A stretch of DNA of 64,000 nt from Pararhodobacter zhoushanensis (GCF_025949695.1 NZ_JAPDFL010000001.1:3413501-3477500); one strand, 5' to 3'; positions 48,289-58,244 are shown, counted from the first letter of the stretch. The notes: generated by a model from the letters alone, not told the origin. Program-made: numbers and translations.

Positions 48289-48852
48289 ATGCAGATTGAA
48301 GAAACCGCGCTTCCCGGCGTCCTCATCCTGACCCCGCGCCGCTTTGGCGATGCCCGCGGCTGGTTCAGCGAAAGCTGGAACCGCAAGACGCTGCGCGCCG
48401 CCGGGCTGGATCTGCCAGAGTTCGTGCAGGACAATCATTCGCTGAGCGCCCGCATCGGCACGCTGCGTGGCCTGCACTATCAATCGCCGCCGCATGCTCA
48501 GGGCAAGCTGGTCCGCTGCGGGCGCGGGCGGTTGCTGGACGTTGCCGTGGACGTGCGCCGCGGCTCGCCGACCTACGGGCACTCGGTGAGCGAAGAATTA
48601 AGCGCCGAGAATGGTCGCCAGCTGTGGATCCCTGCAGGCTTTCTGCACGGTTTTGTCACGCGCGAACCTGACACCGAGATCATCTACAAATGCACCGACC
48701 ATTACGCACCCGAGTGCGACGGCGCCGTGCATTTTGCGTCTGTGGGTGTGGAATGGGGCGTTGAAATGTCAGATATTCAATTGTCTGACAAAGATAAAGC
48801 CGCCCCCGCCCTCGCTGACTGGACCTCACCCTTCACCTGGGAGCCCGCATGA
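48289..48852 (+). CDS. rfbC: dTDP-4-dehydrorhamnose 3,5-epimerase
   Basis: 187 residues. Cupin epimerase with [34 protein letters not shown] (catalytic His), and [27 protein letters not shown]. It makes dTDP-4-keto-L-rhamnose. The TGA overlaps the ATG of rfbB (ATGA). Ordinary length. Confidence 0.98.
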   Translation: MQIEETALPGVLILTPRRFGDARGWFSESWNRKTLRAAGLDLPEFVQDNHSLSARIGTLRGLHYQSPPHAQGKLVRCGRGRLLDVAVDVRRGSPTYGHSVSEELSAENGRQLWIPAGFLHGFVTREPDTEIIYKCTDHYAPECDGAVHFASVGVEWGVEMSDIQLSDKDKAAPALADWTSPFTWEPA

Positions 48853-49885
48853 AACTGCTTGTAACCGGGGGGCGGGCTTTATCGGCTCGGCTGTTGTTCG
48901 GCGGGCAATTGCCCAGGGCCACGGGGTGGTCAATGTCGATTGTCTGACCTATGCAGCCTGCCTGGAAAACGTCGCCAGCGTCGATCAGAACCCTGCGTAT
49001 TCGTTTGAAAAGGCAAACATATGTGACGCCGAAGCGCTCACGGATATTTTCCAGCGCCACCGTCCTGATGCCGTGATGCACCTTGCTGCCGAAAGCCATG
49101 TAGACCGATCCATCGACGGCCCCGGCGCGTTTATCGACACCAATGTGACGGGCACCTACACCCTGCTGCAAGCGGCTCGGGCCTATTGGCAGGAAAGTGG
49201 AAAGTCAGACAATTTCCGTTTCCACCATATCTCCACGGATGAAGTCTTCGGCTCGCTCGGGCCGACGGGGATGTTCACCGAAACCACCCCTTACGACCCG
49301 CGCAGCCCCTATTCCGCATCGAAAGCCGCCAGTGACCATCTGGTCCGCGCCTGGGGTGAGACCTATGGCCTGCCGGTCGTGCTGACCAATTGCTCGAACA
49401 ACTACGGCCCCTATCACTTCCCCGAAAAGCTGATCCCCGTGGTGATCCTGAACGCCATCGCCGGGTTGCCGATCCCGGTCTATGGCGCCGGAGAGAACGT
49501 GCGGGACTGGCTTTATGTCGAGGATCACGCCGACGCGCTGCTGCTGGTTCTGCAACAGGGCAAGACCGGGCGCAGCTATAACATCGGCGGCGAGAACGAG
49601 GCGCGCAACATCGACATCGTGCGCCTGATCTGCGCCCTGCTCGACGAGATGCGCCCCGCCGCGCAGCCCTATGCCGAGCAGATCACCTTTGTTACCGACA
49701 GGCCGGGCCATGACCTGCGCTATGCCATCGACCCGTCGCGCATCCGCGACGAGCTGGGCTGGCGCCCGTCCGTCACGCTGGAAGAAGGGCTGCGCCGGAC
49801 CGTGCGCTGGTATCTCGACAACGACGCGTGGTGGCGGCCGCTGCAGGCCCGGCAAGGGGTCGGCAAGCGGCTGGGCACAGCGTAA
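48849..49885 (+). CDS. rfbB: dTDP-glucose 4,6-dehydratase, frameshifted near the start
   Basis: Starts at the ATG at 48849, inside the rfbC stop. The raw frame reads [14 protein letters not shown] and dies, while the true continuation [20 protein letters not shown] is in the next frame. One extra G in the six-G run at 48867-48872 joins them as [16 protein letters not shown], the expected NAD motif. Beyond that the protein is complete: [57 protein letters not shown]. About 346 residues. It dehydrates dTDP-glucose to dTDP-4-keto-6-deoxyglucose. A sequence error is much more likely than real loss, as the rest of the operon is intact. Confidence 0.93.
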
Positions 49886-49964
49886 CGCCGCCCTGTCGCC
49901 CCGCCCCGGCCTCAGCGCCGCCGCTTTCGCGCGCGACGCTCAGAACAGCAAGAAAGGTCATACG

Positions 49965-50813
49965 ATGCGCATCCTTGTTTTCGGCGAAACCGGTCAGGTC
50001 GCGCGGGCGCTCGCCCCGCTGCTGCCCAAGGACGCGGTCTGCCTGAACCGGGCGCAGGCCGATCTGCTGGACCCTGCCGCCTGCGCCGCCGCGATCCATA
50101 GCCACGCCCCGGATGTGGTGATCAACGCCGCCGCCTGGACCGCCGTGGACAAAGCGGAGGGTGAAGAGACCGACGCGCTGACCGTCAACGCGCTTGCCCC
50201 CGGCGCGATGGCGGCGGCCTGTGCATCGCGCGGCATCCCCTTTCTCCACGTCTCGACCGACTATGTCTTTGACGGCTCGGGCGATGCGCCCTGGCAGACG
50301 GACGCCCCCACCGCCCCACTCAACGCCTATGGCCGCACCAAACTGGCCGGCGAACAGGCGATCCGCGCCGCCGGAGGCCGCGCGGCGATCCTGCGCACCT
50401 CGTGGGTGTTCTCGACCCATGGCGCGAATTTCCTCAAGACCATGCTGCGCCTGTCAGAAACCCGCGACGCACTCAGCATTGTCGATGACCAGATCGGCGG
50501 CCCCACCCCGGCCGAGGCCATCGCGCGCGCGCTGATCACCATGGCCGAAGCCCTGTTCAACGGCCATCCCGGCGGCACATGGCATATCGCCGGCACGCCC
50601 TTCGTCAGTTGGGCCGATTTCGCGCGCGAAATCTTCGCCGCCGCAGACCGCAGCGTGACCGTGACCGGCATTCCCACCGCCGACTACCCAACCCCGGCGC
50701 CGCGCCCGCTGAACTCGCGGCTCGACGGCACCACACTTTTGCGCGACTTTGGCCTGCCCCAGCCCGACTGGAAGGCCCAGACCCGTGCCGATGTCAGGAG
50801 ATTGATCCCATGA
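49965..50813 (+). CDS. rfbD: dTDP-4-dehydrorhamnose reductase
   Basis: 282 residues from the ATG at 49965 (AAGG upstream). [32 protein letters not shown] and [12 protein letters not shown] (YxxxK) are family motifs. Last step of dTDP-L-rhamnose synthesis. It lies 79 bases after rfbB and overlaps rfbA by 4. Confidence 0.97.
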   Translation: MRILVFGETGQVARALAPLLPKDAVCLNRAQADLLDPAACAAAIHSHAPDVVINAAAWTAVDKAEGEETDALTVNALAPGAMAAACASRGIPFLHVSTDYVFDGSGDAPWQTDAPTAPLNAYGRTKLAGEQAIRAAGGRAAILRTSWVFSTHGANFLKTMLRLSETRDALSIVDDQIGGPTPAEAIARALITMAEALFNGHPGGTWHIAGTPFVSWADFAREIFAAADRSVTVTGIPTADYPTPAPRPLNSRLDGTTLLRDFGLPQPDWKAQTRADVRRLIP

Positions 50814-51715
50814 CCGCCGCAACGCCCCGTCAACGCAAGGGCATCATTCTGGCCGGAGGATCGGGCACCCGCCTGTTTCCGATCACCATCGGTGTCTCCA
50901 AACAGCTGATGCCGATCTACGACAAGCCGATGATCTACTACCCGCTGTCGGTGCTGATGCTGGCCGGGATCCGCGAGATCGCGGTGATCACCACCCCGCA
51001 TGATCAAGAGCAGTTCCAGCGCGCGCTTGGGGATGGGTCACGCTGGGGCCTCAGCTTTACCTATATCGTGCAGCCCTCGCCCGATGGTCTGGCGCAGGCC
51101 TTCATTCTGGCCGAAGAGTTCCTCGATGGCGCCCCGTCGGTCATGGTGCTGGGCGACAACATCTTTTTCGGCCACGGCCTGCCCGAATTGCTGGCCGCAG
51201 CCAACGCGCGCCCCAGCGGCGGCACGGTGTTTGGCTACCGCGTCTCTGACCCCGAGCGTTATGGCGTCGTCGGGATGGATGACACCGGGCGCGTCACGCA
51301 GATCGTTGAAAAGCCGACCGTCCCACCGTCGAACTATGCCGTCACAGGCCTGTATTTCCTTGACGACACCGCGTCTGAGCGTGCCCGCGCGATCAAACCC
51401 TCTCCGCGCGGCGAGGTCGAGATCGTGGACCTGCTGCAAACCTATCTCGACGAGGGCGCGCTGGATGTGCAGCGCATGGGCCGGGGCTACGCCTGGCTGG
51501 ACACCGGCACGCATGGCAGCCTGCTGGACGCGGGAAATTTCGTGCGCACGCTGCAGGCCCGGCAGGGCTTGCAAACCGGCTGCCCCGAGGAAATCGCCTT
51601 CCAGCAGGGCTGGATCAGCGCCGAAGACCTTCAGATCATCGCCCGGCCCTTGGCAAAGAACGAATACGGCAAATACCTGCTGAACCTGATCGCCGAAGGC
51701 CGCGCCTGGGACTGA
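50810..51715 (+). CDS. rfbA: Glucose-1-phosphate thymidylyltransferase
   Basis: 301 residues from an ATG overlapping the rfbD stop. [71 protein letters not shown] are RmlA motifs. It makes dTDP-glucose from glucose-1-P and dTTP, the first step of the pathway, usually feedback-inhibited by dTDP-rhamnose. Confidence 0.98.
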   Translation: MTAATPRQRKGIILAGGSGTRLFPITIGVSKQLMPIYDKPMIYYPLSVLMLAGIREIAVITTPHDQEQFQRALGDGSRWGLSFTYIVQPSPDGLAQAFILAEEFLDGAPSVMVLGDNIFFGHGLPELLAAANARPSGGTVFGYRVSDPERYGVVGMDDTGRVTQIVEKPTVPPSNYAVTGLYFLDDTASERARAIKPSPRGEVEIVDLLQTYLDEGALDVQRMGRGYAWLDTGTHGSLLDAGNFVRTLQARQGLQTGCPEEIAFQQGWISAEDLQIIARPLAKNEYGKYLLNLIAEGRAWD

Positions 51716-51779
51716 TGCAGGCTGTTGGCGCGGACGGGGCGCCGGTCTATCGTCGCCCCATGAAAGCAGGAGCGCGGGC

Positions 51780-52661
51780 ATGAGCTGGCTGGGCGTAGAC
51801 ATGGGCGGCACGGCGACGCGCTGGGTCCGCTGCGATGTGTCCGGTGCGGTGCTTGGCCACGGCAAGACGTCGGGCGCGAACGGGATGGTGTTTGATCCCG
51901 CAGAGCGTGCCGCCTTTGACGCGGCCCTGACCGGCATCCGGGCCGCCACCGGCCCCTTGTCGGGGGCGTATCTGGGCGTCACCGGCGCGGGATTTACCAA
52001 GGATCCCGCCCTCTTGCACGCAGCGGCGCAGGCGCTGGACCTTACCCCGGATCGCGTGCGCGTGGTCAATGACATGGTGCTCGCCTGGCACGCCGTCTGG
52101 CCGCAGGGCGGCGGGCATGTGGTGACGGCGGGCACAGGATCGGTCGGCTTTTCCTTGGCGCGGGGAACGACCACGCTGGTCGGCGGACGCGGCATGTTGC
52201 TCGACGATGCAGGCTCGGGCGCTTGGATTGGCTTGCAAGCCGTGCGCGCCCTCTGGCGGCTGGTTGAGGATTACGGCAAGCCGCAGGGTGCCGAGACCCT
52301 CGCCCGGCTGGTGTTTGACGCGATGGGCGGCAGCGACTGGGAAGACACGCGCCGCTATATCTATGGCCATCACCGCGGAGGCATCGCCGCCCTCGCCCGC
52401 CCGGTGGCACAGGCCGCCGCACAAGGCGACCCGCTGGCGCTGGACCTGCTGACCCGCGCAGGCGATGAGATCGCGCGCCTTTGCCGCACCATCGTCGCCC
52501 ATGCAGGCCCCGGGCCGGTCGCGGTCTTTGGTGGCATCATCGCGCTGCACCCGAGCATTCGCGCGGCGATAGAAGCAGGCACAGCCGGTTTGACCCTCAG
52601 CTTCCCCCACCCCGACGCGGCGCTCACCGCTGCCGCCCTCGCCCGATCGGAGATCGCATGA
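51780..52661 (+). CDS. BadF/BadG-type ATPase, N-acetylglucosamine-kinase-like
   Basis: 293 residues. LGVDMGGTATRWVRCD (phosphate 1), VVTAGTGSVGFSLARG (phosphate 2), GRGMLLDDAGSGAWIGLQAVRA and AVFGGIIALHP. The family includes eukaryotic-like N-acetylglucosamine kinases and BadF. It overlaps murQ by 4 bases, so it likely phosphorylates an amino sugar (GlcNAc or anhydroMurNAc) released from cell-wall turnover. Confidence 0.88.
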   Translation: MSWLGVDMGGTATRWVRCDVSGAVLGHGKTSGANGMVFDPAERAAFDAALTGIRAATGPLSGAYLGVTGAGFTKDPALLHAAAQALDLTPDRVRVVNDMVLAWHAVWPQGGGHVVTAGTGSVGFSLARGTTTLVGGRGMLLDDAGSGAWIGLQAVRALWRLVEDYGKPQGAETLARLVFDAMGGSDWEDTRRYIYGHHRGGIAALARPVAQAAAQGDPLALDLLTRAGDEIARLCRTIVAHAGPGPVAVFGGIIALHPSIRAAIEAGTAGLTLSFPHPDAALTAAALARSEIA

Positions 52662-53536
52662 GCAGCACCGAACACGCCGCCGCCCGCTTCGCCGGGATCG
52701 AGGACTGGCCGACCGCCGACCTCGCCAGCGCCCTGCTGGAAACCCAGCTTGCCGCCGTTTCCGCCGCTACCAGCGCACAGGCAGCCCTCGCGCAAGCCAT
52801 TGACGCTGCTGCCGAACGCCTCGCCCAAGGCGGGCGGCTGATCTATCTGGGGGCTGGCACGTCGGGCCGTCTGGCGGTTCTTGACGCCGCCGAACTGCCG
52901 CCCACCTTCAACTGGCCCGCCGAGCGCGCCATCGCGCTGATGGCGGGCGGTCCCGGTGCCGTGGTGAACGCCGTCGAAGGGGCCGAGGACAGCGTGACCG
53001 AGGCCCCTGCCGCGCTCAAAGCCCTCACGCTCACCGCTTTGGATGTCGTCATCGGCGTCGCCGCCTCGGGACGCACGCCCTATGTCCGCGCGGGCCTTGC
53101 CGCTGCCAAGGCCATCGGCGCGCTGACCCTCAGCGTCACCAACGCCCCCGAAGCGCCGCTGGCCGCCGAGGCCGACATCGCCCTGACCGCCGCCACCGGG
53201 GCCGAGATCATCGCAGGCTCGACCCGCATGAAAGCGGGCACCGCGCAGAAGGTCTTGCTGAACTGCCTGAGCACCGGGATCATGATCCGGCTCGGTTACG
53301 TTTATCGCGGCCGCATGGTCGAGATGCGCCCAACCAACGTCAAACTCCACGCCCGCGCTGTCGCCATGATTGCCGACCTGACCGGCGAAAACACCGAGGC
53401 CGCCGAAAAGGCATTGCAAGCCGGGGGCGACATCAAGACCGCCGTGGCGATGCTGCTGCTGACCCTCGACGCCAAGGCGGCGACAGCCCGCCTGACAGCC
53501 ACCGGCGGAAAGCTTTCGGCCGCGCTCAAGGACTGA
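52658..53536 (+). CDS. murQ: N-acetylmuramic acid 6-phosphate etherase
   Basis: 292 residues. SIS-fold MurQ: RLIYLGAGTSGRLAVLDAAELPPTFNW, GVAASGRTPYVRAGL, EIIAGSTRMKAGTAQKVLLNCLST, GYVYRGRMVEMRPTNVKL. It cleaves the lactyl ether of MurNAc-6-P to GlcNAc-6-P and lactate. With the upstream kinase it makes a small recycling operon. Convergent to pepF, with only 35 bases between stops and no repeat element. Confidence 0.97.
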   Translation: MSSTEHAAARFAGIEDWPTADLASALLETQLAAVSAATSAQAALAQAIDAAAERLAQGGRLIYLGAGTSGRLAVLDAAELPPTFNWPAERAIALMAGGPGAVVNAVEGAEDSVTEAPAALKALTLTALDVVIGVAASGRTPYVRAGLAAAKAIGALTLSVTNAPEAPLAAEADIALTAATGAEIIAGSTRMKAGTAQKVLLNCLSTGIMIRLGYVYRGRMVEMRPTNVKLHARAVAMIADLTGENTEAAEKALQAGGDIKTAVAMLLLTLDAKAATARLTATGGKLSAALKD

Positions 53537-53571
53537 GCGCGGCCGATCAAACCGTTCAAAAGGCAGGAAGA

Positions 53572-55407
53572 TTAGTCTTCCATCGCCTCCAGTTCGTCGA
53601 TGAAGCCCGAGATCATGCTCAACCCCTTGTCCCAGAACGCAGGGTCCGAGGCGTCCAGACCAAAGGGCGCCAGCAGCTCCTTGTGGTGCATCGACCCGCC
53701 CGCCGAGAGCATGGCGAAATACTTGTCCTGAAACCCTTCGGGCGCGTCGCGGTAGGCGGCATAAAGCGCGTTTACCAAGCCGTCGCCAAAGGCATAGGCA
53801 TAGACGTAGAACGGCGAGTGCACGAAATGCGGGACGTAGGACCAGAAGGTCTCGTAGCCCTCCATGAAGTTGAACACCGGCCCCAGACTTTCGGCCTGCA
53901 CCGACATCCACAGCAGGTTGATATCATCGGGCGTCAGCTCACCCTCGCGCCGCGCGGCGTGCAGCTTGCACTCGAAATCATAGAACGCGATCTGGCGCAC
54001 GACGGTGTTGATCATGTCCTCGACCTTGCCGGCCAGCAGCGTCTTGCGCTCGGCCGTGGTGGTCGCCTTGGACAGCAGCCGCTGGAAGGTCAGCATCTCA
54101 CCGAACACCGAGGCCGTCTCGGCCAGCGTCAGCGGGGTCGAGCTGAGCAACTCGCCCTGCCCGGCCGCCAGTCGCTGGTGCACGCCATGGCCCAGCTCAT
54201 GCGCCAGCGTCATGACGTCGCGCGGCTTGCCCAAGTAATTCAGCATCACGTAGGGGTGCACCGTGGTCACGGTGGGATGCGCGAAAGCGCCGGGTGCCTT
54301 GCCCGGCTTGACGCCCGCGTCGATCCAGCCGTCGGTGAAGAACGGCCTGGCCAGCTCGGCCATGCGCGGGTCGAACTCGGCATAGGCCGACAGCACGGTT
54401 TCCTGCGCCTCGGACCAGGTGACCAGGCGCGTTGTCTCCATCGGCAGGGGGGCGTTGCGATCCCAGACCTGCAGCTCATCCAGACCCAACCATTTGGCTT
54501 TCAACGCATAATAGCGGTGCGACAGGCGTGGGTAGGCGGCAACCACGGCATCGCGCAGGGCCTGCACGACCTCGGGCTCGACATGGTTGGACAAGTGCCG
54601 ACCGTGTTGCGGCGTCGGCATCTTGCGCCAGCGGTCGCTGATCTCCTTTTCCTTGGCCAGCGTGTTGTGCACGCGGGCAAAGAGCCGGATGTTGGCCTGA
54701 AACACTGCGGCCAGCGCATGCGCTGCGGCCTCGCGCCGGTCGCGCGACGGGTCGGTCAGCAGGTTCAGCGTCGATTCCAGCGGCAGCGGGTCTTCCTCGC
54801 CCGGCACCTCGAACGACAGGCTCGCCATCGTCTCGTCGAACAGCCGGTTCCACGCCGCAGCCCCCACGGTCGACTGATCGTGCAGGAATTTCTCCAGCTC
54901 GTCCGACAGCTGGTGCGGGCGCATGGCGCGCATCCGCTCGATCACCGGGCGGTAGCGGTTCAGCTCGTCATTGGCCGACAGCATCGACTCCATGGCCGCG
55001 TCGTCAAGGCGGTTCAGCTCCAGCGAGAAGAACACCAAAGGCGTGGTGGCCACCGTTACGCGGTCCTGCGCGTCGGCCATGAACTTGGCGCGGCTGGAAT
55101 CGGTGGTCATCTGGTAATAGCGCAGGCCTGCGTAGCTCATCAGGCGGCCCGCGGTGATGTCGATCGCCTCGTAGTCGCGGATGCAGGCCAGAAGCCCGCT
55201 GCCATCAAGCGCCGCCAGCTTGCCCTCATAGGCGCTGGCGAAGGCGGCACAGGCGCTGTCGAGCCAGTCAAAATCGCGGGTGATCTCCACGCAATCCTCA
55301 GACGGATACAGATCGCTCAGATCCCATTCCGGCAGATTGCCCAAGCCCTTGCCCGATGCGTTGATGTCAAAGCGGCGGAGGTCGGTCAATGCAGGCAGTC
55401 GGAACAT
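53572..55407 (-). CDS. pepF: M3-family oligoendopeptidase F
   Basis: 611 residues. The zinc site MTLAHELGHGVHQRLA (HExxH) with the downstream Glu in LAETASVFGEML marks M3B metallopeptidases. FVHSPFYVYAYAFGDGLVNALY is the usual substrate-side segment. No signal peptide: cytoplasmic, cutting short peptides. Length fits the PepF/M3 family. Confidence 0.96.
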   Translation of the reverse strand: MFRLPALTDLRRFDINASGKGLGNLPEWDLSDLYPSEDCVEITRDFDWLDSACAAFASAYEGKLAALDGSGLLACIRDYEAIDITAGRLMSYAGLRYYQMTTDSSRAKFMADAQDRVTVATTPLVFFSLELNRLDDAAMESMLSANDELNRYRPVIERMRAMRPHQLSDELEKFLHDQSTVGAAAWNRLFDETMASLSFEVPGEEDPLPLESTLNLLTDPSRDRREAAAHALAAVFQANIRLFARVHNTLAKEKEISDRWRKMPTPQHGRHLSNHVEPEVVQALRDAVVAAYPRLSHRYYALKAKWLGLDELQVWDRNAPLPMETTRLVTWSEAQETVLSAYAEFDPRMAELARPFFTDGWIDAGVKPGKAPGAFAHPTVTTVHPYVMLNYLGKPRDVMTLAHELGHGVHQRLAAGQGELLSSTPLTLAETASVFGEMLTFQRLLSKATTTAERKTLLAGKVEDMINTVVRQIAFYDFECKLHAARREGELTPDDINLLWMSVQAESLGPVFNFMEGYETFWSYVPHFVHSPFYVYAYAFGDGLVNALYAAYRDAPEGFQDKYFAMLSAGGSMHHKELLAPFGLDASDPAFWDKGLSMISGFIDELEAMED

Positions 55408-55485
55408 GGGTCACCTTTTCTTGTGTCGGACAGGATGTAATCACACCAGCCCGGCGGTGCAAGTTGCCCCCCAAGCCAATGAAAA

Positions 55486-55508
55486 CGCCCGGTCCTGAGG
55501 ACCGGGCG
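55486..55508 (-). terminator. bmt intrinsic terminator
   Basis: Perfect 10-bp stem CGCCCGGTCC (55486-55495) and GGACCGGGCG (55499-55508) with loop TGA, followed on the minus strand by TTTTC. It lies 8 bases after the bmt stop. Strong rho-independent terminator. Confidence 0.9.
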
Positions 55509-55516
55509 CAAAACTC

Positions 55517-56560
55517 TCAGCTGGCAGGACGCCGACGACCGCGACGCTCGCGCCCGTGGTTGTGCGAGGGATCGCCGCAGCCCGCCTCGGTCCCGTCCGA
55601 GGCCGACGACAGCGGCCCCAGCGCTGCCGTGATCTGCTCCAGCGTCGGACGCTCGCCCATCGGACGGGTGTCCAGCGCTTCGCGCATGGCACGCAAATGC
55701 TCGGGCATCGTGCCGCAGCAGCCGCCGATGATCTTCGCCCCGGCGTCGCGGGCCAGCATCGCATAGTCGGCCATCAGCGCGGGCGTGCCGTCATACTGGA
55801 TCGCGCCATCAACGTATTTCGGGATACCGGCGTTGCCCTTGGCGATCACTGGCAGTTCAGGCCCCTGCGCCATGAAGCCCAGAATGGTGCGCATCAGATC
55901 CGATGCCCCGACCCCGCAATTCGCCCCGAAGGCGACCGGCGCATGCTTCAGCTTGCCGACCAGCTTGACGAAATCGGCCGAGGTCACGCCCATCATCGAG
56001 CGCCCCGCCGTGTCAAAGCTCATCGTCCCGGCCCAGGGCATGCCCGCCAGCGCGCAGGCCTCGGCAGCGGCGCGGTATTCCTCGGGCGCCGAGATCGTCT
56101 CGACCCAGAGCACATCCGCCCCGCCCTCTTTCAGGCCCTCGGCCTGTTCATGGAACATCTCGACCGCCAGCGCATGGGTCAGCGCGCCGATCGGCTCGAA
56201 AATCTCGCCCGTCGGGCCCATCGACCCGGCGACCAGCACCTTGCGGCCCGCCTTGTCGGCGACCGCGCGGCCAATCTCGGCCCCGATGCGGTTCAATTCG
56301 CGCACGCGGCCTTGCGCTTCGTGCAGCTTCAGCCGGCTGGCGTTGCCGCCGAACGTGTTGGTCAGGAACAGATCCGACCCCGCCTCGACCGCATCGGCGT
56401 ACAGCCTGGTGATCCGGTCCGGGTGATCGACGTTCCAGAACTCGGGCGCATCGCCCGAGGACAGCCCCATGTTGAACAGGTTCGTGCCCGTGGCCCCATC
56501 GGCCAACAGCACACCGCGTTCGGCCAGAAGAAGGCTCAGAGGATCGGACGGGGTCGTCAT
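55517..56560 (-). CDS. bmt: Betaine--homocysteine S-methyltransferase
   Basis: 347 residues. Pfam S-methyl_trans features: VLLADGATGTNLFNMGL, zinc Cys in VAFGANCGVGASDL and KIIGGCCGTMPEHL. WVETISAPEEY and GNAGIPKY are typical of the bacterial BHMT-type enzyme. It moves a methyl group from glycine betaine to homocysteine, yielding methionine and dimethylglycine. The C-terminal ~25 residues are basic (GRERRGRRRPAS). It sits downstream of a terminator-containing leader. Confidence 0.92.
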   Translation of the reverse strand: MTTPSDPLSLLLAERGVLLADGATGTNLFNMGLSSGDAPEFWNVDHPDRITRLYADAVEAGSDLFLTNTFGGNASRLKLHEAQGRVRELNRIGAEIGRAVADKAGRKVLVAGSMGPTGEIFEPIGALTHALAVEMFHEQAEGLKEGGADVLWVETISAPEEYRAAAEACALAGMPWAGTMSFDTAGRSMMGVTSADFVKLVGKLKHAPVAFGANCGVGASDLMRTILGFMAQGPELPVIAKGNAGIPKYVDGAIQYDGTPALMADYAMLARDAGAKIIGGCCGTMPEHLRAMREALDTRPMGERPTLEQITAALGPLSSASDGTEAGCGDPSHNHGRERRGRRRPAS

Positions 56561-56698
56561 GGGGGAAACCTCGGTAAATGCAAAACGCGCCGCAAAGCGC
56601 GGCGCGTCGATCTTTTCGCATATCCCGGGGCGCGGCGCAAATGCAGCCCGCTCATCAAGGTTATGCAGCCAGTAACAAAGCGGCTAGCAAAGGGGCGT
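56561..56698 (-). promoter_or_regulatory. Candidate attenuator or riboswitch-like leader of bmt
   Basis: On the minus strand, a perfect 9-bp hairpin (56585-56593/56599-56607, GCGGCGCGT and ACGCGCCGC) followed by GTTTTGC lies only 20 bases before the bmt ATG. No promoter fits between the T run and the start codon, so bmt RNA must read through it. A possible promoter on the minus strand is TTGCTA (-35) and TGCATA (-10), about 60-90 bases upstream. Within the leader, GCGCCGC (around 56634-56640) could pair with the 3' arm of the terminator instead, an anti-terminator option. I recognise no known riboswitch class. It could also be the terminator of the upstream gene. Confidence 0.5.
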
Positions 56699-57013
56699 TC
56701 AGCCCTCTTTGACCATCTTGTCTTTGACCTCGAGCATCACGGCGGCCATCTTGGTGCGGATCTCAGCCTCGGTCGCCTTGCCGTCCAGATCGCGGACCAG
56801 CTTGCGGATCACATCCTCGTCGCCTTCTTCTTCGAAGTCGGCAGAGATGACTTCCATCGCATAGGCATCGACCGCATCGCCGGTCTTGCCCAGCAGCGCA
56901 GCGGCCCACTGGCCAATCGCCTTGTTGCGGCGTGCCGAGGCCTTGAACGCCATTTCGGCATCATGGGCATACTTGGCCTCAAAGGCATTTTCGCGTTCGT
57001 CAAAGGTCGACAT
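56699..57013 (-). CDS. ATPase inhibitor subunit zeta (DUF1476)
   Basis: 104 residues, starting MSTFDERENAFEAKYAHDAE with GAGAGG upstream; a 71-codon upstream extension is out of character. FKASARRNKAIGQWAAALLG, ISADFEEEGDEDVIRKLVRDLDGK are the signature of DUF1476, the zeta inhibitor of F1Fo-ATPase in Paracoccus-like bacteria. The N-terminus inhibits ATP hydrolysis by F1. Divergent to purC, as in many Rhodobacterales. Confidence 0.93.
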   Translation of the reverse strand: MSTFDERENAFEAKYAHDAEMAFKASARRNKAIGQWAAALLGKTGDAVDAYAMEVISADFEEEGDEDVIRKLVRDLDGKATEAEIRTKMAAVMLEVKDKMVKEG

Positions 57014-57231
57014 GGGGCTGGCCTCTCGTGCAAATCCGTGGGGTCGTTTCCGCCTCAGATATGGGGGGAGACGCCGCGCGCTGCAAGTCTTGTTTGCACG
57101 CGCATAGTGCCGCAGGGGGTGCATCGCAGGCATCCGGGGGCTGCGCTTGCGGGTTGCGACAGCTTGGCGTATAGCCAGCGCTGACTTCAGCAGCCCGCGC
57201 CAGCAGCGGGCCCTTCGGGGAATCACCTGAC

Positions 57232-57993
57232 ATGGCGAGACGCACCAAGGTTTACGAGGGCAAGGCCAAAATCCTTTACGAAGGCCCGGAACCCGGAACC
57301 TATATCCAGTATTTCAAAGACGACACCAGTGCCGGCGACGGCGCCAAAAAGGCGCAGATCGAAGGCAAGGGCGTTCTGAACAACCGGCTGTCCGAATACT
57401 TCATGACCGGCCTGAACGAGATCGGCGTACCGACGCATTTCATCCGCCGGGTGAACATGCGCGAGCAGCTGATCCGCGCAGTCGAGATCATCCCGCTGGA
57501 AGTCGTCGTGCGCAATGTCGCTGCCGGCTCGATCTCGAAACGACTGGGCATCGACGAGGGCACGCCGCTACCCCGCCCCATCGTTGAATACTACTACAAG
57601 AACGACGAGCTGCATGACCCGATGGTCAGCGAGGAACATATCCTCGCCTTCGGCTGGGCCACGCATCAGGATCTCGACGACATCATCGCGCTTGCGCTGC
57701 GCGTGAACGACTTCCTGTCGGGCGTGATGATGGGCGTCGGCATCAAGCTGATCGACTTCAAGATCGAAATTGGCCGCATCTATGAAGGCGACTTCCAGCG
57801 TCTGGTGATCGCCGACGAGATCAGCCCCGACAGCTGCCGGCTGTGGGACGTCAAGACCGGCGAAAAGCTGGACAAGGACGTGTTCCGCCGCGATCTGGGC
57901 AACCTGTCGGAAGCCTATACCGAAGTGGCGCGGCGTCTGGGCGTAATGCCGACCAACGCCACGCCGATCACCAAGCCGAAACTGATGAACTGA
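57232..57993 (+). CDS. purC: Phosphoribosylaminoimidazolesuccinocarboxamide synthase
   Basis: 253 residues. [51 protein letters not shown], and [30 protein letters not shown] are SAICAR synthetase motifs. It joins CAIR and aspartate in purine synthesis. purS follows by 11 bases. Confidence 0.98.
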   Translation: MARRTKVYEGKAKILYEGPEPGTYIQYFKDDTSAGDGAKKAQIEGKGVLNNRLSEYFMTGLNEIGVPTHFIRRVNMREQLIRAVEIIPLEVVVRNVAAGSISKRLGIDEGTPLPRPIVEYYYKNDELHDPMVSEEHILAFGWATHQDLDDIIALALRVNDFLSGVMMGVGIKLIDFKIEIGRIYEGDFQRLVIADEISPDSCRLWDVKTGEKLDKDVFRRDLGNLSEAYTEVARRLGVMPTNATPITKPKLMN

Positions 57994-58004
57994 GGGACGA
58001 TCCT

Positions 58005-58244
58005 ATGAAGGCGCGCGTGCATGTGATGCTGAAAACCGGCGTTCTTGACCCCCAGGGCGAAGCCATCCGCCACGCTTTGGGCGCTCTGGGCTTCGCCGGG
58101 GTCGAGGGTGTCCGTCAGGGCAAGATGATCGAACTGGATCTGACCGAAACCGACCGCGAGGCGGCGGAAGCGGCGGTCAAGGCGATGTGCGACAAGCTGC
58201 TCGCCAACACGGTGATCGAACGCTACGAGATCGAGCTGCTCTGA
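58005..58244 (+). CDS. purS: Phosphoribosylformylglycinamidine synthase subunit PurS
   Basis: 79 residues: MKARVHVMLKTGVLDPQGEA, then VEGVRQGKMIELDLTE. It is the small bridging subunit of the FGAM synthase complex (PurS-PurQ-PurL). The usual next gene, purQ, is missing; repeat copy 5 follows and then a convergent lipoprotein gene. Confidence 0.97.
   Translation: MKARVHVMLKTGVLDPQGEAIRHALGALGFAGVEGVRQGKMIELDLTETDREAAEAAVKAMCDKLLANTVIERYEIELL

Noticed and set aside
56561..56698. Known SAM-II, SAM-V or SAH riboswitch upstream of bmt
   Set aside because: I could not fit the conserved cores of these classes to the leader, so I keep only the attenuator claim.
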